In this document: one piece after another, positions 51,268 through 60,567 of the stretch | Position numbering within the stretch: position 1 is the first letter of the stretch | How the letters are laid out: each line of letters begins with the position of its first letter | Origin: Janthinobacterium sp. TND4EL3 | GTDB lineage: Bacteria > Pseudomonadota > Gammaproteobacteria > Burkholderiales > Burkholderiaceae_D | Length of the DNA: 64,000 nt | Direction of reading: 5' to 3' | NCBI RefSeq assembly: GCF_900156175.1 | Contig: NZ_FTMV01000001.1 | Location: forward strand, 310,001 to 374,000 | Notes under the pieces: model-generated | Database searches by the model: none | What the model was told of the DNA's origin: nothing | What the model saw: only the letters and a program-made list of their open reading frames with translations | Made by a program: the position numbers and the translations under genes

Positions 51268-51960
51268 ATGCATGTGCGTGATTTGACCCAATTTTTACGT
51301 GAACTGAGCGACAACAACAACCGTCCCTGGTTTGTCATGAACAAGCCCCGCTACGACATCCTGCGCGAGGAGTTTCTCGCGCTGGTGACGTCGCTCATTG
51401 GCGAACTCGGCAAGTTTGACCCGGCCGTGAAGTATTGCAATCCGAAGAAGGCCTTGTTCCGCATCAACCGCGACGTGCGCTTTGCGCACGACAAGAGTCC
51501 CTATAAGACGCGTTTTTCCGCCGCCATCGCGCCGAACGACATGCGCCGTCCCAGCAAGGCGGGCGGCCCCACGTATTATCTGCAGATCGATGGCCAGGGC
51601 AACCTGCTGTTCGGCGCCGGCGAATACATGCCGCCGCCCGGGCGCCTGAAGGCGCTGCGCGAGCACATGGTCGACGACGCGCCGGGCTTTTCCAAGGTGC
51701 TGAAAAATAAGCGTTTGAAGGCCCGTTATGGCACGATCCAGAATGAAGGCAAATTGCAGCGTCCGCCCAAGGGCTTCGATGCGGATGCCGAACATATCGA
51801 ATTCATCAAGCTGAAAAGCTTCTTTGTCTGGACTGAAGTGCCGCTGCCCGTGAACGAACCGGAAAAATTGCTGTCGACCCTGGCAGAAGGCTTGAAGGAT
51901 GCGTGGCCGCTGGTCGAGTGGATGCGCGGCGCGACAGAGCCGGAGGAAGACAGCGAGTAA
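51268..51960 (+). CDS. DUF2461 (TIGR02453) family protein
   Basis: A 230-residue cytoplasmic protein with the family pattern: FLRELSDNNNRPWFVMNKPRYD near the start, KKALFRINRDVRFAHDKSPYKTRFSAAI and then YYLQIDGQGNLLFGAGEYMPP. Widespread in bacteria; biochemical function not established to my knowledge. It lies 21 bases after the protease gene and 15 before the cupin gene. Confidence 0.88.
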   Translation: MHVRDLTQFLRELSDNNNRPWFVMNKPRYDILREEFLALVTSLIGELGKFDPAVKYCNPKKALFRINRDVRFAHDKSPYKTRFSAAIAPNDMRRPSKAGGPTYYLQIDGQGNLLFGAGEYMPPPGRLKALREHMVDDAPGFSKVLKNKRLKARYGTIQNEGKLQRPPKGFDADAEHIEFIKLKSFFVWTEVPLPVNEPEKLLSTLAEGLKDAWPLVEWMRGATEPEEDSE

Positions 51961-51975
51961 TGGCGAAAGGAGCAC

Positions 51976-52320
51976 ATGATGGCACTGCAGCACGCAACTT
52001 CAGGGCAAGTGATCGACGTGCAGCGCGGGGAAGGCGACGACCTGTCGCAGTTTTCCGCCATTGCGCTGGCCAGGACGGACGAACTGGAATTGATCCGCAT
52101 GTGCATGCCCAAGGGCAAGACCATGCCCGAGCATCATGTCCTCGGTGAAATCACCCTGCTATGCCTGCAAGGGCAAGTGGCGGTGACGGCGCACGGCAGC
52201 GAGCGCGTGCTGGGGCCGGGGCAGATGCTGTACCTGCTCGGCGGCCAGGCGCACGCGCTGGAAGCGCGTGAAGACAGCCTGGTGTTGCTGACGATTTTGA
52301 TGGCCAAGGCGGGGCGCTGA
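51976..52320 (+). CDS. Cupin-domain protein
   Basis: A 114-residue single-cupin protein. Strands IRMCMPKGKTMPEHHVLGEITLLCLQGQVAVT and LGPGQMLYLLGGQAHALEA match the two cupin motifs; the usual metal residues are only partly present (HH and a later H). GAAAGGAG precedes the two ATGs. Function unknown; small cupins of this type often bind a small molecule or phosphate compound. Confidence 0.82.
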   Translation: MMALQHATSGQVIDVQRGEGDDLSQFSAIALARTDELELIRMCMPKGKTMPEHHVLGEITLLCLQGQVAVTAHGSERVLGPGQMLYLLGGQAHALEAREDSLVLLTILMAKAGR

Positions 52321-52336
52321 CGCGCCGTTCGCCGCG

Positions 52337-53377
52337 TCAGGCCGCTTCGTCGCGCGGATCGCGCGCCAGCAGCTGCTGCACCATTACTTGCGGCAAGTCG
52401 CCATCGAACAGCACGCCGGCCACCGCGTTGGTGATCGGCATGTCGACGCCCATGCGGCGCGCCAGTTCGCGCACGGCCCTGGCGCACGGCACGCCCTCGG
52501 CCACGTGACCGAGTTCGGCCACGATGGCGTCCAGTGCCTTGCCTTGCGCCAGGCCCAGGCCGACGCGGCGGTTGCGCGACAGGTCGCCCGTGCACGTCAG
52601 AATCAGGTCGCCCATGCCCGTCAAGCCCATGAATGTTTCCGTCTGGCCACCCAGGGCCGTGCCCAGGCGCGTGATTTCCGCCAGGCCCCGCGTGATCAGC
52701 GCGGCGCGCGCATTCAAGCCCAGGCCCAGGCCGTCGGCCACGCCGGTGGCAATGGCCAGCACGTTCTTGACGGCGCCGCCCACTTCCACGCCCACCAGGT
52801 CGTCGCTCGCATACACGCGGATGTTGCCGCCATGCAAGGCCGAGACGACGGCGGCGCGCAGTTCCGCACTGTGCGAGGCGATGGTCAGCGCGCACGGCAG
52901 GCCGCGCGCCACTTCCTGCGCGAACGAGGGGCCGGACAGGGCGCCGCCGGGGATATTGGCGCCCAGCACTTCCTGCACGATCTGGTGCGGCAGCAAGCCC
53001 GTGCCGCCTTCAAATCCTTTACATAACCACACCAGGTTGGCGATGGCCTTGTCTTTCAGCTGATGCAGCATGGGGCGCAAGCCCGCCACGGGGCAGGCGG
53101 CGATCAGGAGGCCCTGTTCGCCGCTGGCATGCGCCACGGCCGCGTCGAAGTCGGCGCTGATGCGCAGTTGCGCTGGCAAGGCAAAACCGGGCAGATAGCT
53201 GTTCTCGCCGCTGGCGGCCATGGCGGCCATGGCGTCCGCGTTGCGGCCCCACAGCAGCACGTCGTGGCGGCCGGCCAGGGCCATGGCCACGGCCGTGCCC
53301 CAGGCGCCGGCGCCGAGGATGGTGATCTTGCGGGACAGGGCCTTGGCGGCGGGAGATGTATCTGGAGAAACTTGCAT
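52337..53377 (-). CDS. gpsA: Glycerol-3-phosphate dehydrogenase [NAD(P)+]
   Basis: A 346-residue enzyme. Rossmann start [19 protein letters not shown], then [34 protein letters not shown] and the catalytic Lys in [37 protein letters not shown]. Makes sn-glycerol-3-phosphate from dihydroxyacetone phosphate for phospholipid synthesis. In many betaproteobacteria it follows secB; here an SH3 gene lies between. Confidence 0.96.
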   Translation of the reverse strand: MQVSPDTSPAAKALSRKITILGAGAWGTAVAMALAGRHDVLLWGRNADAMAAMAASGENSYLPGFALPAQLRISADFDAAVAHASGEQGLLIAACPVAGLRPMLHQLKDKAIANLVWLCKGFEGGTGLLPHQIVQEVLGANIPGGALSGPSFAQEVARGLPCALTIASHSAELRAAVVSALHGGNIRVYASDDLVGVEVGGAVKNVLAIATGVADGLGLGLNARAALITRGLAEITRLGTALGGQTETFMGLTGMGDLILTCTGDLSRNRRVGLGLAQGKALDAIVAELGHVAEGVPCARAVRELARRMGVDMPITNAVAGVLFDGDLPQVMVQQLLARDPRDEAA

Positions 53378-53413
53378 GCAACCTCAGTGGAGCGGAAGAA
53401 ACGGGTACGGCGC

Positions 53414-53875
53414 CTACAGGCCCCACACTTCGCTGGTCTTGACGTAGCCGGCCTGGCCATCCTTGTGGCGTACCTTGACCCAGCCGGAGTTCGGCTGCTC
53501 GCTCAGTTCCAGCAGCACGCCCTTGTCGACGAGGATGATGGGCGAGGCATTGTCGTCGGGGCTGGCGCGTACCTTGAGGTTGGCGGCGCGCGCGACGACG
53601 TTGCGCTTGGCGGACAGGCCCTTCGCTTCCGTCCAGGCCATTTCGCCGCTGGCATCGCGCACCTTGACCCATTCGCCGTAGCTGAGCACGACTTCCAGCG
53701 GCATGCCGCGCGGCGCCACGTACAGCTTGCCGCCCTTGCTGGACGGCGCGTCATACAGAATGGCGGGGTTTGCTCCCACCGTCTTGAAATCGACGGCGTG
53801 GCTGGCGGCGGTGGCCAGCAGCAGCACGGCGCCGGCCATCCAGCGGAACTTGCTCAAGAGCGCACTTTTCAACAT
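53414..53875 (-). CDS. Secreted bacterial SH3-domain protein
   Basis: A 153-residue protein with a signal peptide (RWMAGAVLLLATAASHA) and two bacterial SH3 units: TVGANPAILYDAPSSKGGKLYVAPRGMPLEVVLSYGEWVKVRDASGEMAWTEAKGL and ARAANLKVRASPDDNASPIILVDKGVLLELSEQPNSGWVKVRHKDGQAGYVKTSEVWGL. Such domains usually bind peptidoglycan or peptides in the periplasm. It lies 36 bases before gpsA on the leftward strand and after a hairpin that separates it from secB. Confidence 0.88.
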   Translation of the reverse strand: MLKSALLSKFRWMAGAVLLLATAASHAVDFKTVGANPAILYDAPSSKGGKLYVAPRGMPLEVVLSYGEWVKVRDASGEMAWTEAKGLSAKRNVVARAANLKVRASPDDNASPIILVDKGVLLELSEQPNSGWVKVRHKDGQAGYVKTSEVWGL

Positions 53876-53898
53876 GATATTTTTTGAACCTTAACGAA

Positions 53899-53921
53899 AC
53901 ACGGCGGCCAGGCCGCCGTGT
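53899..53921 (-). terminator. Terminator-like hairpin between secB and the SH3 gene
   Basis: Eleven-base perfect arms ACACGGCGGCC/GGCCGCCGTGT around one A. Read leftwards it is followed by TTTCGTT. The T-run is poor, so it may be a partial terminator between secB and the SH3-gpsA pair. Confidence 0.6.
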
Positions 53922-53961
53922 CAGGCCAGCCCCAGGGGGCCGGCGGGGTCTTGCCTGCAGC

Positions 53962-54438
53962 TTAGTGCGTCGTCGCGTCGCCTGCTGGAGCAGCGGCGGC
54001 AGCGTCGGCGATGGCTTGCAGACGTTGTTGGTAGAACACTTCGAAGTTGATCTCGGCCAGGTGCACTGGCGGGAAGCCGGCACGGGTGATCACGTCGGCG
54101 ATGTTGGCGCGCAGGTAAGGGTAGATGATGTTCGGGCAGCCGATTCCCAGCAGCGGATCGAGTTGATCAGCAGGAATGTTGCGTGCTTCGAAGATACCGG
54201 CTTGCTTGCCTTCGACCAGGAAAGCGACCTTTTCGCCCACTTTGGCGGTGACGGTGATGGTCACGGTGGCTTCGAAGATGCCGTCGGCCAGAGGCGCAGC
54301 GCCCACGTCCAGAGCTACTTCGATGGCTGGCGCTTCTTGTTCCAGGAAAATAGCTGGGGAATTTGGTTGTTCCAGCGACATGTCTTTCAGGTAGACGCGT
54401 TGGATTTGGAAGACTGGTTGCAGATTTTCGTCAGACAT
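53962..54438 (-). CDS. secB: Protein-export chaperone SecB
   Basis: A 158-residue chaperone from ATG 54438. [22 protein letters not shown] is the conserved SecB opening, and [45 protein letters not shown] the conserved end before a flexible Ala-rich tail. It keeps precursor proteins unfolded and hands them to SecA. Confidence 0.97.
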   Translation of the reverse strand: MSDENLQPVFQIQRVYLKDMSLEQPNSPAIFLEQEAPAIEVALDVGAAPLADGIFEATVTITVTAKVGEKVAFLVEGKQAGIFEARNIPADQLDPLLGIGCPNIIYPYLRANIADVITRAGFPPVHLAEINFEVFYQQRLQAIADAAAAAPAGDATTH

Positions 54439-54597
54439 GGAACGCTTTCGTTGTAAAGGACAAGAACGGCACACCGTTCAAATATGGTGCTTGCGGTATT
54501 CAAACCGCGCCGGATAGGCGCGGCCAGATCAGGTGCGAGGCAATTGTATCAAAACAATACGACAAAAAACCAAGCAATTTCTCGAACCCGCTTTATA

Positions 54598-54864
54598 TCA
54601 GGCTGCCGTGCCATTTAACAAGGGGTCCAGCTTGCCGGCTTGATCGAGCGCATACAAATCGTCGAATCCGCCCACGTGGGTGTCGCCCACATAAATTTGC
54701 GGCACCGTGCGGCGGCCCGTGCGTTCCATCATCTTGATGCGCTCTTCCGGGTCCAGGTCGACGCGGATCTTTTGCACGGCCACGCCCTTGGCTTCCAGCA
54801 GGCGCTCGGCGCGCACGCAATACGGGCACACGGCGGTGCTATACACAATTACGGGGACAGTCAT
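54598..54864 (-). CDS. grxC: Glutaredoxin 3
   Basis: An 88-residue glutaredoxin with active site CPYC (YSTAVCPYCVRAERLLEAKG), the cis-Pro in RTVPQIYVGDTHVGGFDDLYAL, and the usual length. AAGGAA before ATG. Reduces disulfides and mixed disulfides with glutathione. Between the rhodanese gene and secB, the conserved order in this lineage. Confidence 0.96.
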   Translation of the reverse strand: MTVPVIVYSTAVCPYCVRAERLLEAKGVAVQKIRVDLDPEERIKMMERTGRRTVPQIYVGDTHVGGFDDLYALDQAGKLDPLLNGTAA

Positions 54865-54891
54865 GATGATTCCTTCTAGTTAAATGCCGGC

Positions 54892-55308
54892 TTACTTCGC
54901 CAGCGACAGGGTTTTCAATGGCAAACCCTGCTTTTTCCATTCGTCGAGGCCGCCTTCCAGGCTCGTTGCCTCAGCGAAACCGGCTTTGCCCAGCAGGCCG
55001 ACGGCCGTTGCCGAACGCGAACCTTTCTGGCAAACCACTACAATGGGGCGCGTTTTGAATTTTTCCAGCTCGCCCAGGCGCTTTGCCAGTTCCGGCAGCG
55101 GAATATTTTTGGCGTCAGGCAAGTGGCCCGTGGCGAATTCTTCCGCGCTGCGCACGTCGACGATGATGGTCTTGCCACGGTTGATCAGTTGCGTGACTTC
55201 CAGCACGGTCGCGCGCTTGCCGCGCATCGACAGCAGTGGCCAGAGGAGGGCGCCGCCGGAAATAATGACGATGGCAAACAGAAAAATGTGGTCGATAATG
55301 AATTTCAC
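54892..55308 (-). CDS. Membrane-anchored rhodanese-like sulfurtransferase
   Basis: A 138-residue protein starting at GTG 55308. N-terminal membrane helix (HIFLFAIVIISGGALLWPLLS), then a single rhodanese domain: IIVDVRSAEEFATGHLPDAKNIPL and the catalytic Cys in VVVCQKGSRSATAVGLLGKAG. First gene of the rhodanese-grxC-secB run. A sulfane-sulfur carrier at the membrane; acceptor unknown. Confidence 0.93.
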   Translation of the reverse strand: MKFIIDHIFLFAIVIISGGALLWPLLSMRGKRATVLEVTQLINRGKTIIVDVRSAEEFATGHLPDAKNIPLPELAKRLGELEKFKTRPIVVVCQKGSRSATAVGLLGKAGFAEATSLEGGLDEWKKQGLPLKTLSLAK

Positions 55309-55415
55309 GTAGGGTCCAATGGTTTAAGTCAATCCGCGCATTATAAAATAGAAGCTGGACGAGGTCTTTTTACGTTTTGCTTTTTTGATTTGAACCCCCT
55401 TGAGAAGATAGAACT

Positions 55416-56162
55416 ATGTACAAAATCGTTTTCATGCGTCACGGCGAGTCCACCTGGAACCTCGATAACCGCTTCACCGGCTGGACCGACGTCGATCTGA
55501 CGGAAAAGGGCGTCAACGAAGCCAGGGCCGCCGGCCAGATCCTCAAGCAGGAAGGTTTTACGTTCGACGTGGCCTACACTTCCGTCCTGAAGCGCGCCAT
55601 CCGCACCCTGTGGCTGGCGCTCGACGAGATGGACATGATGTATCTGCCGATCAAGAACGACTGGCGCCTGAACGAGCGCCACTACGGCGCCCTGCAAGGC
55701 CTGGACAAGGGCGAGACGGCCGCCAAGTATGGCGACGAGCAAGTATTGGTGTGGCGCCGCAGCTACGACACGCCGCCGCCGCCGCTGGAAGCGAACGACG
55801 ACCGCGCTTCGTACAACGATCCGCGCTATGCCGGCCTGCCGAAGGCATCGATTCCGCTGACCGAATGCCTGAAAGACACCGTGGCACGCGTGATGCCGGC
55901 CTGGGACGAGGAAATCGCCCCGGCCATCCGCGCCGGCAAGAAGATCATCATCTCGGCCCACGGCAACAGCCTGCGCGCCCTGATCAAGATGCTTGACGGC
56001 ATCAGCGACAGCGATATCGTCGGCCTGAACATCCCGAACGGCCAGCCGCTCGTGTATGAACTGGACGCCGACCTGAAACCGATCCGTCACTACTACCTGG
56101 GCGACCCGGCAGCGATTGCGGCAGCGCAAGCGGCCGTGGCGAACCAAGGGAAGGCCAAGTAA
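55416..56162 (+). CDS. gpmA: 2,3-bisphosphoglycerate-dependent phosphoglycerate mutase
   Basis: A 248-residue enzyme. [27 protein letters not shown] carries the phospho-His of [30 protein letters not shown] and [19 protein letters not shown] complete the active site. Converts 3- to 2-phosphoglycerate in glycolysis. Divergent from the rhodanese gene, followed after one base by envC. Confidence 0.97.
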   Translation: MYKIVFMRHGESTWNLDNRFTGWTDVDLTEKGVNEARAAGQILKQEGFTFDVAYTSVLKRAIRTLWLALDEMDMMYLPIKNDWRLNERHYGALQGLDKGETAAKYGDEQVLVWRRSYDTPPPPLEANDDRASYNDPRYAGLPKASIPLTECLKDTVARVMPAWDEEIAPAIRAGKKIIISAHGNSLRALIKMLDGISDSDIVGLNIPNGQPLVYELDADLKPIRHYYLGDPAAIAAAQAAVANQGKAK

Positions 56163-56163
56163 C

Positions 56164-57702
56164 TTGTTGTCTTTCTTCCGCGGCACAGCCATCGCCCCCT
56201 CTGCTGAAACACCCCTGCCGGCGTGGCGCGCCGCTGCCCTGCTGTGCGCGGCGCTGCTGGTGTCCAGCGGCGCCGCGCATGGCGCCAAACCCACCGAACG
56301 CAGCAAGCAGAAGGCGGCCGCGGAAGCACAACGTGCCGGATTGCAACAAAAGCTGACGGCGCTCAAGCGCGACATCAGCCGCACGGAAAGCGCCAAGGAT
56401 GACGCGGCCGATACCCTGGCCGAGTCGGAAGAGGCCATTTCCAACGCCAACCGCGCCTTGCGCGACCTGGCGCAGGAGCAGAGCGAGACGGGCGTGAAGC
56501 TGACGGCGCTGGGGCAGGAACACCAGCAGCTGACGGCTACGGTCGACAAACAAAAGACGCAGCTGTCGAAGTTGCTACGTGAACAATATGTCGCCGGCAA
56601 CGAGGACCGCATCAAGCTGCTCTTGTCGGGCGATAACCCGAACCGCATCAACCGCGACCTGCAATTGATGGCCTATGTATCGCAGGCGCAGGCGCGCCTG
56701 CTGGAAGCCTTGCGCGCCAACTTGCTGGCCGTGGAGAAAAACCAGGCGGACGTGCAGAACGCCAAGGATGAGCTGGAAGAGATCGCGCAGGAAGAGCGCG
56801 ACCAGAAAGCCCTGCTGGTGCAGGAAAAGGCGCGCCGTGCCGCCTTGCTGACGAGCTTGTCGCAGCGCCTGGTGGCGCAGCGCAAGGAAGCGGGCAATGT
56901 CGAGCGCGATGAACAGCGCATGGGCAACCTGGTCGACAAGCTGGCCAAGCTGATCGAGGAGCAGGCCGCCGCCGCCGCGGCCGAAAAGAAACGCCAGCAA
57001 TTGCTGGCCGAGCAGCGCGCCGCCGCGAAAGCGGCCGCCGACGCCAAGATCGCCGCAGAGAAGCGCGAACGTCTGCTGGCCGCGCGCGCCAAGGCCGCCC
57101 AGGCCCAGGCCGAACGCGAGCGCATTGCCAAGGAGCAACAGAACAAATCGGGCAAGATCAAGCCGCAGACGCCGCCAGCGCCGCCCGTCAAACTCGAACC
57201 GATCGACGACGACGAGCCGCCGCAAGTGGCCAAGGTGGCGCCCAAGCCCGAACCGAAGCCGGCACCGGAGCCGGAACGCCCGAGCCTGGGTCCGGCCGCG
57301 CCGGCCGGCGCCTTTGCCAGCCTGAAAGGGCAGCTGCGCGCGCCCGTGGCGGGCAAGATCGCCGCCCGTTTCGGCAGCAAGCGCGGTGACGGCCCCAGCT
57401 GGAAGGGCGTGTTCATCCGCACGGGCGAAGGCAGCGACATCCACGCCATCGCCGGCGGCCGCGTCGTGTTTTCCGACTGGCTGCGCGGCTTCGGCAACCT
57501 GATCATCGTCGACCACGGCGGCCAGTACATGAGTATTTATGGCAATAACCAGTCCTTGCTGAAACGGGTCGGCGATGCCGTCAAGGGCGGCGACACCATT
57601 GCCAGCGCGGGCAACAGCGGCGGCAACGAGGAATCAGGGCTATACTTTGAATTGCGTCATCAGGGCCGCGCCTTCGATCCAGCCACCTGGGTGAAGTTTT
57701 AA
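56164..57702 (+). CDS. envC: Murein hydrolase activator EnvC (M23-like)
   Basis: A 512-residue protein if it starts at TTG 56164 or 56167; no ATG or GTG fits, and AAGG lies upstream. After a signal segment (AALLCAALLVSSGAAHG) come long coiled-coil helices (about residues 45-290), an Ala/Lys/Pro-rich linker (about 290-385), and a LytM/M23 domain (GKIAARFGSKRGDGPSWKGVFIRTGEGSDIHAIAGGRVVFSDWLRGFGNLIIVDHGGQYMSIYGNNQ). The first metal His is replaced (WKGVFIRT), which fits an EnvC-type regulator of amidases rather than an active peptidase. Confidence 0.9.
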   Translation: MLSFFRGTAIAPSAETPLPAWRAAALLCAALLVSSGAAHGAKPTERSKQKAAAEAQRAGLQQKLTALKRDISRTESAKDDAADTLAESEEAISNANRALRDLAQEQSETGVKLTALGQEHQQLTATVDKQKTQLSKLLREQYVAGNEDRIKLLLSGDNPNRINRDLQLMAYVSQAQARLLEALRANLLAVEKNQADVQNAKDELEEIAQEERDQKALLVQEKARRAALLTSLSQRLVAQRKEAGNVERDEQRMGNLVDKLAKLIEEQAAAAAAEKKRQQLLAEQRAAAKAAADAKIAAEKRERLLAARAKAAQAQAERERIAKEQQNKSGKIKPQTPPAPPVKLEPIDDDEPPQVAKVAPKPEPKPAPEPERPSLGPAAPAGAFASLKGQLRAPVAGKIAARFGSKRGDGPSWKGVFIRTGEGSDIHAIAGGRVVFSDWLRGFGNLIIVDHGGQYMSIYGNNQSLLKRVGDAVKGGDTIASAGNSGGNEESGLYFELRHQGRAFDPATWVKF

Positions 57703-57736
57703 GTTCCCCAGCGTATTTGTAGATTGTGAAGAAATC

Positions 57737-59230
57737 ATGGGCATCAAAGTCAAAAGTATCGGCCTGATCGGTCTGGGCGTCCTGGCCGGCATCGGCATGT
57801 CGCTGCAGTTCCCGGCCGTGGCGCAGAAAATCACGAATGCCCCGCTGCCGCTCGACGAGCTGCGCCAGTTGTCGGACGTGTTTGGCCTGATCAAGTCCGA
57901 TTACGTCGAGAAGGTGGAGGACAAGAAACTGTTGACGGAAGCCATATCCGGCATGGTGTCCTCGCTGGACCCGCATTCCGTGTATCTCGACAAGAATGCC
58001 TTCAAGGAAATGCGCGAAAGCGTGCAGGGCAAGTTTGTCGGCATCGGCATCGAAGTGAGCATGGAAGACGGCTACGTGAAAGTCGTCTCGCCCATCGAGG
58101 ACAGCCCCGCCGCGAAGGCCGGCATCCTGGCGGGCGATTTCATCACCCGCCTCGACAATCTGCCGCTCAAGGGCATGCAGCTGGAAGAAGTCATCAAGAA
58201 GATGCGCGGCCAGCCCGGCAGCAAGCTGGTGCTGACCATGTCGCGCAAGGGCGAGAGCAAACCGCTGGTCTTCCCCATCGTGCGCGAGGAAATCCGCGTG
58301 CAGAGCGTCAAGGCCAAGATGGTCGCGCCCGGCTATGCCTGGCTGCGCATCGCCCAGTTCCAGGAACCGACCGTCGACGACATGGTCAAAAAGATCAACG
58401 CGCTGTATGCGCAAGACCCCAAGCTCAAGGGCCTGGTGCTGGACTTGCGCAATGACCCCGGCGGCGTCGTGCCGGGCGCTATCGGCGTGGCGACGGCATT
58501 TCTCCCAGGCAATTCCATCATCGTCTCGACCAAGGGCCAGCTGCCCGAGTCGAAGCAGGTGTTCTATGGCCGCCGCGAATTCTATGCGCCGCCGGGCGCC
58601 AAGGCCGATCCGCTGGCCAAGCTGCCGGCTGCCCTGAAAACCGTGCCGCTCGTGGTGCTGGTCAATGCCGGTTCCGCCTCGGCCTCGGAAATCGTCGCCG
58701 GCGCCCTGCAGGATTACCAGCGCGCCACCGTCATCGGCACGCAAACCTTCGGCAAGGGTTCCGTGCAAACCTTGCGCCAGATCACGGCCGACACGGCCGT
58801 CAAGCTGACGACGGCCCGCTATTACACGCCGAAAGGCCGGGCCATCCAGGCGCGCGGCATCGTGCCCGACCTGCTGGTCGATGAAACGGCCGAGGGCGAC
58901 GGCTGGAACAGCCTGCGCGTGCGCGAGGCGGACCTGGAAAAACACCTGAGCAGCGACGACGGCAAGCCGGAAGCGGCCAAGCCGACGATGGAAGGCATGC
59001 ACGAGCAGCTGGAAGCGGAGCAGCGCCTGATCGCCACGGCGAAAAAACGCAAGCCGCTCGAATACGGCGCCAAGGACGATTTCCAGCTGCAGCAAGCCTT
59101 GAACCATTTCCAGGGCTTGCCGGTGCAGCTGGCCAAGGTGGACCCGAAGGTGGAGAAGATCGGCGCCAAGCCGGAAATTGCTTCCGACATCAAGGCCGAT
59201 GACAAGAAGATTCCGGTGCAAAAACCGTAG
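57737..59230 (+). CDS. ctpA: Carboxy-terminal processing protease (S41 family, CtpA-type)
   Basis: A 497-residue periplasmic protease with an N-terminal signal/anchor (IGLIGLGVLAGIGMSLQFPAVA). S41 N-terminal helices; a PDZ domain (GIGIEVSMEDGYVKVVSPIEDSPAAKAGILAGDFITRLDN); the catalytic Ser in VNAGSASASEIVAGALQDY near residue 315 and Lys in GTQTFGKGSVQT near 340. Members trim cell-wall enzymes or other proteins at the C-terminus. Lies 34 bases after envC, so the two may share a message and both act on the cell wall. Confidence 0.93.
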   Translation: MGIKVKSIGLIGLGVLAGIGMSLQFPAVAQKITNAPLPLDELRQLSDVFGLIKSDYVEKVEDKKLLTEAISGMVSSLDPHSVYLDKNAFKEMRESVQGKFVGIGIEVSMEDGYVKVVSPIEDSPAAKAGILAGDFITRLDNLPLKGMQLEEVIKKMRGQPGSKLVLTMSRKGESKPLVFPIVREEIRVQSVKAKMVAPGYAWLRIAQFQEPTVDDMVKKINALYAQDPKLKGLVLDLRNDPGGVVPGAIGVATAFLPGNSIIVSTKGQLPESKQVFYGRREFYAPPGAKADPLAKLPAALKTVPLVVLVNAGSASASEIVAGALQDYQRATVIGTQTFGKGSVQTLRQITADTAVKLTTARYYTPKGRAIQARGIVPDLLVDETAEGDGWNSLRVREADLEKHLSSDDGKPEAAKPTMEGMHEQLEAEQRLIATAKKRKPLEYGAKDDFQLQQALNHFQGLPVQLAKVDPKVEKIGAKPEIASDIKADDKKIPVQKP

Positions 59231-59238
59231 TCGCCGCC

Positions 59239-60000
59239 ATGAACGACCATCAATTGCTGCGCTACTCGCGCCACATCCTGCTTGATCAGATCGGCATCGA
59301 AGGCCAGCAAGCCTTGCTCGACGCACACGTGCTGGTGATCGGCGCCGGCGGACTCGGTTCGCCGGCCGCCATGTACCTGGCCGCCAGCGGCGTCGGCAGG
59401 CTGACCCTGGTCGATGACGACACGGTCGACCTGACCAATCTGCAGCGCCAGATCGCCCACACCACGCAGCGCGTGGGCCAGCCGAAAGTGCTGTCGGCGC
59501 GCGAAACCTTGACCGGCATCAATCCCGAGATAGCCATCATTGCCTTGCAGGAACGCCTGGACGGCGCGCGCCTGGCCGAACTGGTCTGCTCCAGCACGGT
59601 GGTGCTTGACTGTACCGACAACTTCGCCACGCGCCATGCCGTCAACCGCGCTTGCGTGGCGCACAAGGTGCCGCTGGTGTCGGGCGCCGTGATCCGTTTC
59701 GACGGGCAGGTGAGCGTGTTCGACCCGCGCACGGGCACGCAGCCCTGCTATTGCTGCCTGTTTCCGCAGGACCAGCAATTCACGGACGAGGCGTGCTCGA
59801 CCATGGGCGTGTTCGCGCCGCTGGTCGGCGTGGTCGGCGCCATGCAGGCGGCCGAGGCCCTGAAACTCATCATGGGCGCGGGCGAATCCTTGGCCGGGCG
59901 CCTGTTGCTGCTCGACGGACTGCACATGGAATGGAGCAGCATGCGCGTGGCGCGCGACCCCGGCTGCGCCGTCTGCGGCGAAGTGGTCTTGCCGGCCTGA
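59239..60000 (+). CDS. MoeB/ThiF-family adenylyltransferase (E1-like)
   Basis: A 253-residue enzyme. It has the nucleotide-binding motif HVLVIGAGGLGSPAAMYLAASGVGRLTLVDDDTVDLTNLQRQI, DCTDNFATRHAVN, and zinc ligands CYCCLFP and CAVCGE. HTTQRVGQPKV is the usual dimer loop. The enzyme adenylates the Gly-Gly end of MoaD or ThiS. A MoaD-like carrier is encoded at 15218, but the physical distance means the partner is not proven. Known as moeB or thiF; sequence alone does not decide. Confidence 0.9.
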   Translation: MNDHQLLRYSRHILLDQIGIEGQQALLDAHVLVIGAGGLGSPAAMYLAASGVGRLTLVDDDTVDLTNLQRQIAHTTQRVGQPKVLSARETLTGINPEIAIIALQERLDGARLAELVCSSTVVLDCTDNFATRHAVNRACVAHKVPLVSGAVIRFDGQVSVFDPRTGTQPCYCCLFPQDQQFTDEACSTMGVFAPLVGVVGAMQAAEALKLIMGAGESLAGRLLLLDGLHMEWSSMRVARDPGCAVCGEVVLPA

Positions 60001-60024
60001 CAGCTGCCGCACAAATTTTTCCCT

Positions 60025-60045
60025 ATATGACAGGCTTTGTCATAT
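60025..60045. promoter_or_regulatory. Inverted repeat upstream of gspG
   Basis: ATATGACA and TGTCATAT, perfect eight-base arms with a five-base spacer, starting 25 bases after the E1 gene and ending 49 before the gspG start. A TATACT at 60054-60059 may be the -10 box. No T-run, so an operator is more likely than a terminator. Confidence 0.5.
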
Positions 60046-60093
60046 TTCCGCTTTATACTCTGCCTTCATTACTCACCTTCTTCTCACTTTCTT

Positions 60094-60546
60094 ATGCAAA
60101 ACGCAGCAAACCGTCCGATACGCCAGCGCCGCGCGCGCGGCTTCACTTTGATCGAAATCATGGTCGTGGTGGTGATCATGGGTATCCTCGCGTCGCTGGT
60201 GGTGCCCAAGCTGATCGCCCGCACGGGCGAGTCGAAAGTGGCGGCGGCGAAAGTCGATATCGCCACCGTGATGCAAGCGCTGAAACTGTACCGCCTGGAC
60301 AACCAGCGCTATCCGACCACCGAGCAGGGCTTGCGCGCCCTGGTGGAAAAACCGACGACGGGCCCGGCCGCGAATGGCTGGAAAGCGGGCGGCTACCTGG
60401 AAAAGATGCCGAAAGATCCTTGGGGCAATCCTTACCAGTACCTGTCGCCGGGCATCAAAGGCGAAGTCGACATCATTTCGCTGGGCGCCGATGGCCAGCC
60501 CGGCGGTAGCGGCGATGATGCCGATATCGGCTCCTGGGACCAGTAA
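60094..60546 (+). CDS. gspG: Type II secretion major pseudopilin GspG
   Basis: A 150-residue protein from ATG 60094. Type IV pilin-like start RRARGFTLIEIMVVVVIMGILASLVVPKLI with cleavage after Gly and Glu at +5; then the GspG block EQGLRALVEKPTTGPAANGWKAGGYLEKMPKDPWGNPYQYLSPG and calcium-site-like DGQPGGSGDDADIGSWD. Main subunit of the T2SS pseudopilus. Confidence 0.97.
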   Translation: MQNAANRPIRQRRARGFTLIEIMVVVVIMGILASLVVPKLIARTGESKVAAAKVDIATVMQALKLYRLDNQRYPTTEQGLRALVEKPTTGPAANGWKAGGYLEKMPKDPWGNPYQYLSPGIKGEVDIISLGADGQPGGSGDDADIGSWDQ

Positions 60547-60567
60547 GCCCTTCCGCTTTTCCATGCC

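Noticed and set aside
59239..60000. Assigning the E1-like gene definitely as moeB or thiF partner of the 15218 carrier
   Set aside because: 44 kb apart with no shared operon; family motifs do not discriminate between partners.
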